From: Volvox africanus
Lineage: Eukaryota; Chlorophyta; Chlorophyceae; Chlamydomonadales; Volvocaceae
Direction: 5' to 3'
DNA: 64,000 nucleotides
Assembly: GCA_030268105.1 (NCBI GenBank)
Contig: BSDZ01000115.1
Coordinates: 1-64,000, forward strand
Part shown: positions 48,201 to 59,016 of the stretch, in pieces
Layout of the letters: each line of letters starts with the position of its first letter
How positions within the stretch are numbered: position 1 is the first letter of the stretch
Program-made: the position numbers and the translations under genes
Notes under the pieces: model-generated
Seen by the model: the letters and a program-made list of their open reading frames with translations, nothing else
What the model was told of the DNA's origin: nothing
Database searches by the model: none

Positions 48201-48517
48201 TCTATCTTTATTTAGTTCTCTATGTACTTCTATTTCTATCCATCTATTTCTATCCATCTATTTCTATCCATCTATTTCTATCCATCTATTTCTATCCATC
48301 TATTTCTATCCACCTAATTATATTTCAATTTATATCTATCTATTTTCATCCATCTATTTTCTACGTATCTGTCCATCTATCTTTCTATCTATCTTCCTAT
48401 TACACATACACACATTGGGAAGAAGGAAACACCTGGTCAGCAGGGAGGCTCAGGGTGACAGAGATGATCTCTCTTGCCACAACACCATAAGAGGTACTGC
48501 TGGAAGTCCCGCCACCA
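45233..48517 (+). repeat. Satellite unit 6 (3285 bp), most divergent
   Basis: 220-bp block present, six 14-mers, solo LTR 46314-47127. It carries many private changes: gacacctta (45932), cactgatttcggacaagccgg (about 45996), aatcctgcac (46335), gctaacgaac (46384), gatacagatg (46680), caccgctatc (46837) and ttgatacatt (46915). Confidence 0.95.
47770..47866 (-). tRNA. tRNA-Leu(CAA)-like, unit 6
   Basis: Identical to unit 1 over the 97 nt, although this unit is the most divergent elsewhere. One change (agcacaagc) lies about 10 bp outside the 3' end. Confidence 0.6.
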
Positions 48518-51500
48518 CATTCAATGATAGCTTACAAGCATGCAGATGATGATGATATCTCACGTTGTCACACACGTGCTTGAGTGGGTGGCTGGGGTGG
48601 TCTTGTTGATCGATGGTACTCTTGTGATGAATATATGATAACATCACAGCCTTATTTTGTTTTGAACTCGCATTGCCAATGCCTACATTACGCTGACTAA
48701 AGATGTTAGTTTAGAGACATCATCGTACTTATGTATTGCCATACAGCTTTCTAGCTATGTGTGTGTATTGGGCTGATGCATTCATGTGCTGCCAACCTAT
48801 CTTCAGCTCTATCACTATGCATCTGACTGACGCGTCATCATCATTGGATCATCAAACGTGATACATCATCTATCACTATGTATCATTGCCCCAAGCAACA
48901 GGCAATGCCATCAGCTAGCTGTCAAAAGAAGCTTTACATTCATATACATCATTTATAAGATCAGTAGTCGGACATTTACTTAGAAATCATGCCTTGCTTC
49001 ATCATGGTGTTGACACGTAGACCACCAGCTTGCAGCATGATTCCAAGGAATGATACACCACACATGATACCAAACAATGAAGCAGATCAGACATCAGAAT
49101 GGAAGGCGAACCAGGGGTGCTGAAGTAGCATGTAAAGAAGCACTCATTACTTGCCCAAGCTAAGTGGCTGTGTGATACAGTTTGGGTGAACTGCGAGCTG
49201 ACCAGTAGCGGAGTTGACGCCTTAGTTGATTCGGCAGATTCCGCTGGATGCTGGTGGTGGGTGCTGAACCTGGGAAAACCACGGATTTTGGAGAAGTCGG
49301 CATGGGAGACTGGATGAGGGTGCCCCGAAACACCGGGGAAGGTAGGGACTGCCAGGTTAGTGGCCACGGGTGATGTACCCCCCTATCCTACACACATAAG
49401 TTTGGGTATCACTGCTGCTGTATAACGGCTCAATTATCGTGGATGTGTTGGTTGATGCGACCTGGCAAGACAATCAGTGACCCCGTAATTGAGTGCATTG
49501 TGACCACTACATCTATATCTGTAAATATTAACATAATCACACATTGATAAATCCGCAAGATCGGTATTATGTGCATGGCGTTGCCAGCTGTTGCCAGCAG
49601 TTGTATCCTTCCTTCTTCAATCATGCACTGAATCTGCACGTTCGAGTGTTAGCTACACGTGCATCATGCTTACAAACAGCAAGACGATTCAATGCGAGCA
49701 ATGTGACAGCGGAAGACTTATCAATAAGGAAAGATTCAACTTACAATGATCTTCAATTGCAAAATAGAAGTCTGCCGTCAGACCCCGCGGGCAGCGTTCA
49801 TCATACGGCTGGAAGTGATATGCCGAAATAGCTCAGGCCGATAATAATTGAGTAAAACGTATATATGGGAATCAGATTGAGTTAAGTACGTGGGTACTTA
49901 ATCCAAAGTAGCTTTGAGCGGACTTCGGTCTCTAGGCGGCCGTCCTCGCACCTATCACGCTCGCGATACCGATGTGCAGTACAAGTCTCACTGGATTCCG
50001 ATCTCAAGTGTGAGTACTATTGTAGCACTGTCCTAAATATCGCGTAATTCGTGATATTAATGGATGCAACGTATGCAGTGTGCAAAGGTCCGAATATCGA
50101 TATTCGGTTGCCGACCCAACCATTGCTATCGTCACGTTTCCACATCCGCGTGTGGCTCATGATACGAATGATGTAATAATATTTGAAATATGATTACTTG
50201 ATATATTATGCCATAATGGGTTCGTGCATCCATATCAGCTTCGAGTCAAACATGTTGACCGACAGCGCGATGTCGTGAATGATAATGTGGCATGCTACAT
50301 TAGCTAGATATATACGAATATATCATGCTAAAATGCTAGTATCGCGTCCAGTCATGCTTAGATGAAAGTAAGCCTATTTTGACATAAACGGTGATCGAAC
50401 CGGCGTACAAAACCAGCAAGATCAATAATGTGATAACATATGAATGCGCGGATTGAGCCGGCATGCATGGTTTTTTAGCATTGAAATGACATAAATCATG
50501 AAGTAATAATATGTGCAAGATTATTACATCAATGCTTGCATGATCCATGCATAAGTGTGAGAAGTGCGACTTTGAATGTGGTAAGGGACTGAGGGACTGA
50601 CTAAGGGAAGTTTGCGTATGCATCATAGAATAATGATGCAAAAGCACACTTAGACTCATACCGATGAGCATTGATATTCGCACCATGGTTACGTGGGAAC
50701 AAGTGTCATGGTGTGAGATACAATCGTAGCCACGACCACAGCAGCTCAGCTACAACCGAATATTGATATTCGGCCATTCCAACCGCATTGCATAAATGCC
50801 AGGAAGGTTTGTTAATGATAAATATACTGCATGTGAATATAGGTGATACGTCTGCTAGGAGTCTGGAAGGGAAGAATGCCTGCGAGCTCATTCCATTCAG
50901 CCATACCTGCCATCATTCTGACTTATATATAAAGTTCTGCTTTCTTCTGCGGACCTATGTACATGTGATATGAATATGTGGTTGTTCCCACATGCATGTG
51001 GTTGTTCCTGGCTCTTGATAAGAGCAGCAGCATAAGCATAGCATAAGCTTAAATTGCACCCGGTGAGGTTCAATCTCACGCAGCTTTCGCTATGGGAATG
51101 CCCCTCCATCAAGCTTGAGACCCACCCGTTAGACCACTCCGGCACAGGTGCGGGCCAAGGTACCTTGGCAAGCCTCTCCGTAAACAGAGGAGAGCTAAAC
51201 GACATATATAAGGTGTTGCGAACAATCAGGAATTTAATGACAACAATGAACACAGGGACAAATGCCCCTGTCCCAGCAAAATGTTGCAGCGACATGGGGG
51301 AGAGGGAGGCAACCAAAACATTGTATCCCTCTCTCTCTCGCAAGCCATCTACATTTCTATCTATACTTATATTTCTACCTACAGTTCTCTATTTCTCTAT
51401 GTCTCTCTTCATAATTTCTCTCTTCTCCTTATCTCTTCTCATCTCTCTATCTCTCTGTCTCACTATCTCTCTATCTCTCCAACTCTCTATCTTTATTTAG

Positions 51501-51774
51501 TTCTCTATGTACTTCTATTTCTATCCATCTATTTCTATCCATCTATTTCTATCCATCTATTTCTATCCACCTAATTATATTTCAATTTATATCTATCTAT
51601 TTTCATCCATCTATTTTCTACGTATCTGTCCATCTATCTTTCTATCTATCTTCCTATTACACATACACACATTGGGAAGAAGGAAACACCTGGTCAGCAG
51701 GGAGGCTCAGGGTGACAGAGATGATCTCTCTTGCCACAACACCATAAGAGGTACTGCTGGAAGTCCCGCCACCA
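48518..51774 (+). repeat. Satellite unit 7 (3257 bp)
   Basis: 220-bp block present, four 14-mers, solo LTR 49599-50412. Private change tataggtg near 50840. Shares aatttaatg (51233) with unit 3. Confidence 0.95.
51055..51151 (-). tRNA. tRNA-Leu(CAA)-like, unit 7
   Basis: Same 97 nt as in unit 1. Confidence 0.6.
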
Positions 51775-54700
51775 CATTCAATGATAGCTTACAAGCATGC
51801 AGATGATGATGATATCTCACGTTGTCACACACGTGCTTGAGTGGGTGGCTGGGGTGGTCTTGTTGATCGATGGTACTCTTGTGATGAATATATGATAACA
51901 TCACAGCCTTATTTTGTTTTGAACTCGCATTGCCAATGCCTACATTACGCTGACTAAAGATGTTAGTTTAGAGACATCATCGTACTTATGTATTGCCATA
52001 CAGCTTTCTAGCTATGTGTGTGTATTGGGCTGATGCATTCATGTGCTGCCAACCTATCTTCAGCTCTATCACTATGCATCTGACTGACGCGTCATCATCA
52101 TTGGATCATCAAACGTGATACATCATCTATCACTATGTATCATTGCCCCAAGCAACAGGCAATGCCATCAGCTAGCTGTCAAAAGAAGCTTTACATTCAT
52201 ATACATCATTTATAAGATCAGTAGTCGGACATTTACTTAGAAATCATGCCTTGCTTCATCATGGTGTTGACACGTAGACCACCAGCTTGCAGCATGATTC
52301 CAAGGAATGATACACCACACATGATACCAAACAATGAAGCAGATCAGACATCAGAATGGAAGGCGAACCAGGGGTGCTGAAGTAGCATGTAAAGAAGCAC
52401 TCATTACTTGCCCAAGCTAAGTGGCTGTGTGATACAGTTTGGGTATCACTGCTGCTGTATAACGGCTCAATTATCGTGGATGTGTTGGTTGATGCGACCT
52501 GGCAAGACAATCAGTGACCCCGTAATTGAGTGCATTGTGACCACTACATCTATATCTGTAAATATTAACATAATCACACATTGATAAATCCGCAAGATCG
52601 GTATTATGTGCATGGCGTTGCCAGCTGTTGCCAGCAGTTGTATCCTTCCTTCTTCAATCATGCACTGAATCTGCACGTTCGAGTGTTAGCTACACGTGCA
52701 TCATGCTTACGAACAGCAAGACGATTCAATGCGAGCAATGTGACAGCGGAAGACTTATCAATAAGGAAAGATTCAACTTACAATGATCTTCAATTGCAAA
52801 ATAGAAGTCTGCCGTCAGACCCCGCGGGCAGCGTTCATCATACGGCTGGAAGTGATATGCCGAAATAGCTCAGGCCGATAATAATTGAGTAAAACGTATA
52901 TATGGGAATCAGATTGAGTTAAGTACGTGGGTACTTAATCCAAAGTAGCTTTGAGCGGACTTCGGTCTCTAGGCGGCCGTCCTCGCACCTATCACGCTCG
53001 CGATACCGATGTGCAGTACAAGTCTCACTGGATTCCGATCTCAAGTGTGAGTACTATTGTAGCACTGTCCTAAATATCGCGTAATTCGTGATATTAATGG
53101 ATGCAACGTATGCAGTGTGCAAAGGTCCGAATATCGATATTCGGTTGCCGACCCAACCATTGCTATCGTCACGTTTCCACATCCGCGTGTGACTCATGAT
53201 ACGAATGATGTAATAATATTTGAAATATGATTACTTGATATATTATGCCATAATGGGTTCGTGCATCCATATCAGCTTCGAGTCAAACATGTTGACCGAC
53301 AGCGCGATGTCGTGAATGATAATGTGGCATGCTACATTAGCTAGATATATACGAATATATCATGCTAAAATGCTAGTATCGCGTCCAGTCATGCTTAGAT
53401 GAAAGTAAGCCTATTTTGACATAAACGGTGATCGAACCGGCGTACAAAACCAGCAAGATCAATAATGTGATAACATATGAATGCGCGGATTGAGCCGGCA
53501 TGCATGGTTTTTTAGCATTGAAATGACATAAATCATGAAGTAATAATATGTGCAAGATTATTACATCAATGCTTGCATGATCCATGCATAAGTGTGAGAA
53601 GTGCGACTTTGAATGTGGTAAGGGACTGAGGGACTGACTAAGGGAAGTTTGCGTATGCATCATAGAATAATGATGCAAAAGCACACTTAGACTCATACCG
53701 ATGAGCATTGATATTCGCACCATGGTTACGTGGGAACAAGTGTCATGGTGTGAGATACAATCGTAGCCACGACCACAGCAGCTCAGCTACAACCGAATAT
53801 TGATATTCGGCCATTCCAACCGCATTGCATAAATGCCAGGAAGGTTTGTTAATGATAAATATACTGCATGTGAATATTGGTGATACGTCTGCTAGGAGTC
53901 TGGAAGGGAAGAATGCCTGCGAGCTCATTCCATTCAGCCATACCTGCCATCATTCTGACTTATATATAAAGTTCTGCTTTCTTCTGCGGACCTATGTACA
54001 TGTGATATGAATATGTGGTTGTTCCCACATGCATGTGGTTGTTCCTGGCTCTTGATAAGAGCAGCAGCATAAGCATAGCATAAGCTTAAATTGCACCCGG
54101 TGAGGTTCAATCTCACGCAGCTTTCGCTATGGGAATGCCCCTCCATCAAGCTTGAGACCCACCCGTTAGACCACTCCGGCACAGGTGCGGGCCAAGGTAC
54201 CTTGGCAAGCCTCTCCGTAAACAGAGGAGAGCTAAACGACATATATAAGGTGTTGCGAACAATCAGGAATTTGATGACAACAATGAACACAGGGACAAAT
54301 GCCCCTGTCCCAGCAAAATGTTGCAGCGACATGGGGGAGAGGGAGGCAACCAAAACATTGTATCCCTCTCTCTCTCGCAAGCCATCTACATTTCTATCTA
54401 TACTTATATTTCTACCTACAGTTCTCTATTTCTCTATGTCTCTCTTCATAATTTCTCTCTTCTCCTTATCTCTTCTCATCTCTCTATCTCTCTGTCTCAC
54501 TATCTCTCTATCTCTCCAACTCTCTATCTTTATTTAGTTCTCTATGTACTTCTATTTCTATCCATCTATTTCTATCCATCTATTTCTATCCATCTATTTC
54601 TATCCACCTAATTATATTTCAATTTATATCTATCTATTTTCATCCATCTATTTTCTACGTATCTGTCCATCTATCTTTCTATCTATCTTCCTATTACACA

Positions 54701-54811
54701 TACACACATTGGGAAGAAGGAAACACCTGGTCAGCAGGGAGGCTCAGGGTGACAGAGATGATCTCTCTTGCCACAACACCATAAGAGGTACTGCTGGAAG
54801 TCCCGCCACCA
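51775..54811 (+). repeat. Satellite unit 8 (3037 bp)
   Basis: Lacks the 220-bp block, four 14-mers, solo LTR 52636-53449. Shares gtgtgactc (53188) and cttacgaac (52707) with unit 9. Confidence 0.95.
54092..54188 (-). tRNA. tRNA-Leu(CAA)-like, unit 8
   Basis: Same 97 nt as in unit 1. Confidence 0.6.
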
Positions 54812-56537
54812 CATTCAATGATAGCTTACAAGCATGCAGATGATGATGATATCTCACGTTGTCACACACGTGCTTGAGTGGGTGGCTGGGGTGGTCTTGT
54901 TGATCGATGGTACTCTTGTGATGAATATATGATAACATCACAGCCTTATTTTGTTTTGAACTCGCATTGCCAATGCCTACATTACGCTGACTAAAGATGT
55001 TAGTTTAGAGACATCATCGTACTTATGTATTGCCATACAGCTTTCTAGCTATGTGTGTGTATTGGGCTGATGCATTCATGTGCTGCCAACCTATCTTCAG
55101 CTCTATCACTATGCATCTGACTGACGCGTCATCATCATTGGATCATCAAACGTGATACATCATCTATCACTATGTATCATTGCCCCAAGCAACAGGCAAT
55201 GCCATCAGCTAGCTGTCAAAAGAAGCTTTACATTCATATACATCATTTATAAGATCAGTAGTCGGACATTTACTTAGAAATCATGCCTTGCTTCATCATG
55301 GTGTTGACACGTAGACCACCAGCTTGCAGCATGATTCCAAGGAATGATACACCACACATGATACCAAACAATGAAGCAGATCAGACATCAGAATGGAAGG
55401 CGAACCAGGGGTGCTGAAGTAGCATGTAAAGAAGCACTCATTACTTGCCCAAGCTAAGTGGCTGTGTGATACAGTTTGGGTATCACTGCTGCTGTATAAC
55501 GGCTCAATTATCGTGGATGTGTTGGTTGATGCGACCTGGCAAGACAATCAGTGACCCCGTAATTGAGTGCATTGTGACCACTACATCTATATCTGTAAAT
55601 ATTAACATAATCACACATTGATAAATCCGCAAGATCGGTATTATGTGCATGGCGTTGCCAGCTGTTGCCAGCAGTTGTATCCTTCCTTCTTCAATCATGC
55701 ACTGAATCTGCACGTTCGAGTGTTAGCTACACGTGCATCATGCTTACGAACAGCAAGATGATTCAATGCGAGCAATGTGACAGCGGAAGACTTATCAATA
55801 AGGAAAGATTCAACTTACAATGATCTTCAATTGCAAAATAGAAGTCTGCCGTCAGACCCCGCGGGCAGCGTTCATCATACGGCTGGAAGTGATATGCCGA
55901 AATAGCTCAGGCCGATAATAATTGAGTAAAACGTATATATGGGAATCAGATTGAGTTAAGTACGTGGGTACTTAATCCAAAGTAGCTTTGAGCGGACTTC
56001 GGTCTCTAGGCGGCCGTCCTCGCACCTATCACGCTCGCGATACCGATGTGCAGTACAAGTCTCACTGGATTCCGATCTCAAGTGTGAGTACTATTGTAGC
56101 ACTGTCCTAAATATCGCGTAATTCGTGATATTAATGGATGCAACGTATGCAGTGTGCAAAGGTCCGAATATTGATATTCGGTTGCCGACCCAACCATTGC
56201 TATCGTCACGTTTCCACATCCGCGTGTGACTCATGATACGAATGATGTAATAATATTTGAAATATGATTACTTGATATATTATGCCATAATGGGTTCGTG
56301 CATCCATATCAGCTTCGAGTCAAACATGTTGACCGACAGCGCGATGTCGTGAATGATAATGTGGCATGCTACATTAGCTAGATATATACGAATATATCAT
56401 GCTAAAATGCTAGTATCGCGTCCAGTCATGCTTAGATGAAAGTAAGCCTATTTTGACATAAACGGTGATCGAACCGGCGTACAAAACCAGCAAGATCAAT
56501 AATGTGATAACATATGAATGCGCGGATTGAGCCGGCA
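54812..56537 (+). repeat. Satellite unit 9, truncated
   Basis: Lacks the 220-bp block, solo LTR 55673-56486. It ends at gagccggca (56537), where family B gag begins. The tRNA-like and CT-rich parts are absent. Confidence 0.93.
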
Positions 56538-57319
56538 CATTGTAAATGCAACTCGTTTCTATCTACGTGATATTTGGAAGTACCTGCAGTTGGTCCGTGG
56601 CGGTGAACATGATGAGGTGAGGTGTCTCTTTGTTGGGAATACCCTCGAGGGTATAGCAAAGACATGGTATGATCAAGGGATCACTGCATGGGAAAATTTC
56701 ACGTTTGATGAGTTGACTGTCACCCTACTTGCACGCTTTACCCCAGAAGCTCAGTCACGTGATATTGAGGCACACTGTTTTTCATGTTTCCGAATGAAAC
56801 TGTAACTGCCTACTAATCACATTTTGAGGCTCTTGTGATGCCAATTGTCCTAAGAGCTGAGATGCGTATTCCAGCTAGACAGAATGCTTTGAGATTTGTG
56901 CCTCATGTGACTGCCATGCAAGCGCAGGACTCATGACTGACAAAAGGGGAGTGTACACAATCCAAGCTTGTGCGTCGGAAGGAGATCACTCTCTGTTGGA
57001 GATGTGCGGTGGGTTATCTCATGATGGATTGCCGTTGTTGCCGCCTTTGGCCCCACGGTCAAAGTAGGGGGATGCCTGGATTGATGCGGAGTTGACTCCA
57101 TCCGGGACAGCTGAACAAATGCATGGTCGGTGGTCATTCGTATGTCCAACTGTGAAGCATCGTTGCTTTTAGTCCTTGAGAACGTATCGTTTGTTCATCC
57201 CCTCATCTCAAAGTGAGCCGTTCGAACAGCTGGTCAGGTACAGGAGATGTAGACATCAATGTCCGGACACTCCTGCATGTTTGTTGCTACCATTTCACAG
57301 CCAGCGTAGGGCTACCGCT
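56538..57319 (+). pseudogene. B2 gag, 5' truncated
   Basis: It starts abruptly inside gag at IVNATRFYLRDIWKY after the satellite junction and has the gag core (FVGNTLEGIAKTWYDQ, TFDELTVTLLARFTP). It stops at FRMKL with the same TAA as B3. After the stop the gag remnant reaches the degenerate zinc knuckle (CWRC, Tyr for His) near 56998-57040, then the spacer homologous to 4880-5230 of A1. It cannot make a full Gag. Confidence 0.8.
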
Positions 57320-57742
57320 TTGTTAAACAGTATGCAACGTGTCCTCTGATTCAAGTCAGGCACTGTATTGATTGATGATGTGAACGTGGCGGGATCCGCA
57401 GTTCTGTTGCCAGAATTGTCCTATGCCTTTGATGTCTGGTATGAAGCCCCTGTAGCGGTTCTTGTTAATTTTGAGCCCGCCCTGGAATCACTTTTGTTAT
57501 CTGTGGAGTCGACTCTGACAGATTATTGTGTTTCCGTTATTGAAGTCGGCCTCGCTGGTCGAATGATGAAGGCACTTGAGGATACTAGTGCCAGTGACGA
57601 CTTCATCTCAGCAAAGGAGGTGAATGTGTTGGGGTCGACCCCACAGTCGTCTGATTGTGACAGGTTACCCTCGTTGATGAGGGTAAGCATCCCATCGTGG
57701 GCAGGATCACCCTTAGTCGTCGAAGGACCCTCTGTGTGTTAG
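57320..57742 (+). pseudogene. B2 aspartic protease
   Basis: Frame 57368-57742 with WYEAPVAV, then EDTSASDDFISAKEVN, the retropepsin motif with Gly to Ser after Asp-Thr. Asp-Thr-Ser also occurs in active aspartic proteases, but the preceding Val is Glu here. A frame change near 57655 removes the C-terminal half. Confidence 0.8.
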
Positions 57743-58210
57743 GGCCCAATGAGTGCAACAAGGTCTCTCGGAGACAGCACTACATGGACATTGGGTGCCG
57801 CGACATAATGACAGTACCGCATGTAACCGTAATGACGCGCGCATCGATATGGAGTCCAGCACAGTTGGCCATTGTGCAAAAGGGAACCTATCGCCTAAGG
57901 TACCTTGTCTGTCGTACCAAGATGTCACACCAGAAGAGGGCGGAACTGTTGCGGAGCCTGAGGTTAATTTTGGCGGCGATCGTCAGCGGAAATCAAGAAC
58001 CCAAGCTAATTGGGCGCAAAGAAACCGATCAGATGATACGGAAAGGCGCCCATGTGTTGCTTGTGAGGCCATGGGTGCAATCGAATGCTACCACTGCGCA
58101 GTCCACCGTGAAAGATCTTGAGGTCGAAGCCCTCCTGCATAAATATGCTGATGTCTTTGGAGACATCCCAGGGCTCCCACCTATGTTACCTGCTGACCAT
58201 CTGATCCCTC
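57743..58210 (+). pseudogene. B2 protease C-terminus and linker
   Basis: Homologous to 14340-14840 of B1, in two frames (57697-58254 and 57753-58121). It includes a 10-base or so insertion near 57830 (atgtaaccgtaatgac) absent from B1 and the linker DLEVEALLHKYADVFGDIPG. Confidence 0.75.
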
Positions 58211-59016
58211 TTGTGCCCGAGCACGACCCGTTTCACAACCTATATACAGGTTAAGCCCGCTAAAGTTGAGCGGATGAAACGGCAAGTGGGGGATCTGCTC
58301 GCAAAGGGTATGATTCGGCCCAGCACATCGCCATATTCTGCGCCAATATTGTTTGTCGGTAAGAAGGATGGGACGTTGCGCATGTGCATTGATTACCGGG
58401 GTTTGAATGCGACGACTGTTAAAAATCGCTACCCTTTGCCGCGCGTTGACGACCTGCTCGATAAGTTGAAAGTCTCAGCTTAATTTTCCTCGATTGACTT
58501 ACAACAGGGATACAATCAGATTCGCATCGCTGCCTCTGATATTCTGAAAACCGCTTTTCGGACTCCCTTTGGTCACTTCCAGTACACGGTCTTATCGTTC
58601 GGGCTTACTAATGCGCCCGCGATGTTCCAGGCGGTGATGGACCGCATGTTCAGACCGTTTATTGACAGGTTCGTTGTATGTTATTTGGATGACATTTTGG
58701 TGTATTCCAAAACGTGCGAGGAGCACTTGGAGCATCTGCGGCTCGTGCTCAATGTGATGAAGCGGGAGCAATTGTTTGCTAAATGCGCCAAATGCTTTTG
58801 GGCGCAGCCTCAGGTGGAGTATTTGGGCCACATTGTGTCGGCCACTGGTGTTAAGATGGACCCGTGAAAGGTCGCCGTGGTTTGCGATTGGCCCGCGCCT
58901 CAGAACCTCACGGAGCTACGTAGGTTCCTTGGCTTGACCAATTATTTCCGGAAGTTCATTGAAAACTACTCCATCCTTGCGGCCCCGCTTACTGATTTGA
59001 CACGCAAGGAGCTTTT
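58211..59016 (+). pseudogene. B2 reverse transcriptase
   Basis: RT blocks are [14 protein letters not shown] (58322 on), a TAA at 58481 in the palm segment where B1 reads Tyr, YLDD at 58682-58693, and a TGA at 58865 where B1 has Arg (codon after MDP). The connection region LTELRRFLGLTNYF follows. The thumb reads MKREQLFAK and ILAAPLTDLTRK, closer to A1 than to B1, so this part of B2 is A-like. Confidence 0.88.

Larger units (their letters stand above)
29140..56537 (+). repeat. Satellite array of nine tandem units, 3.04-3.29 kb each
   Basis: Eight complete head-to-tail units and one partial unit, starting at 29140, 32425, 35682, 38939, 42196, 45233, 48518, 51775 and 54812. Spacings are 3285, 3257, 3257, 3257, 3037, 3285, 3257 and 3037. 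Two length polymorphisms explain all differences: a 220-bp block present or absent, and six or four copies of a 14-bp repeat. Units share long identical stretches with few substitutions. The open frames in them are repeated shadows and I do not call them genes. Another unit lies inverted at 63153-64000. Confidence 0.97.

Noticed and set aside
29140..56537. CRISPR array or rDNA repeat
   Set aside because: Unit length is about 3.2 kb with no spacer structure, and no rRNA sequence is recognisable.
29140..56537. Array as a pure assembler duplication
   Set aside because: Units carry distinct substitutions and two length polymorphisms, with neighbours more alike. Copy number could still be wrong.
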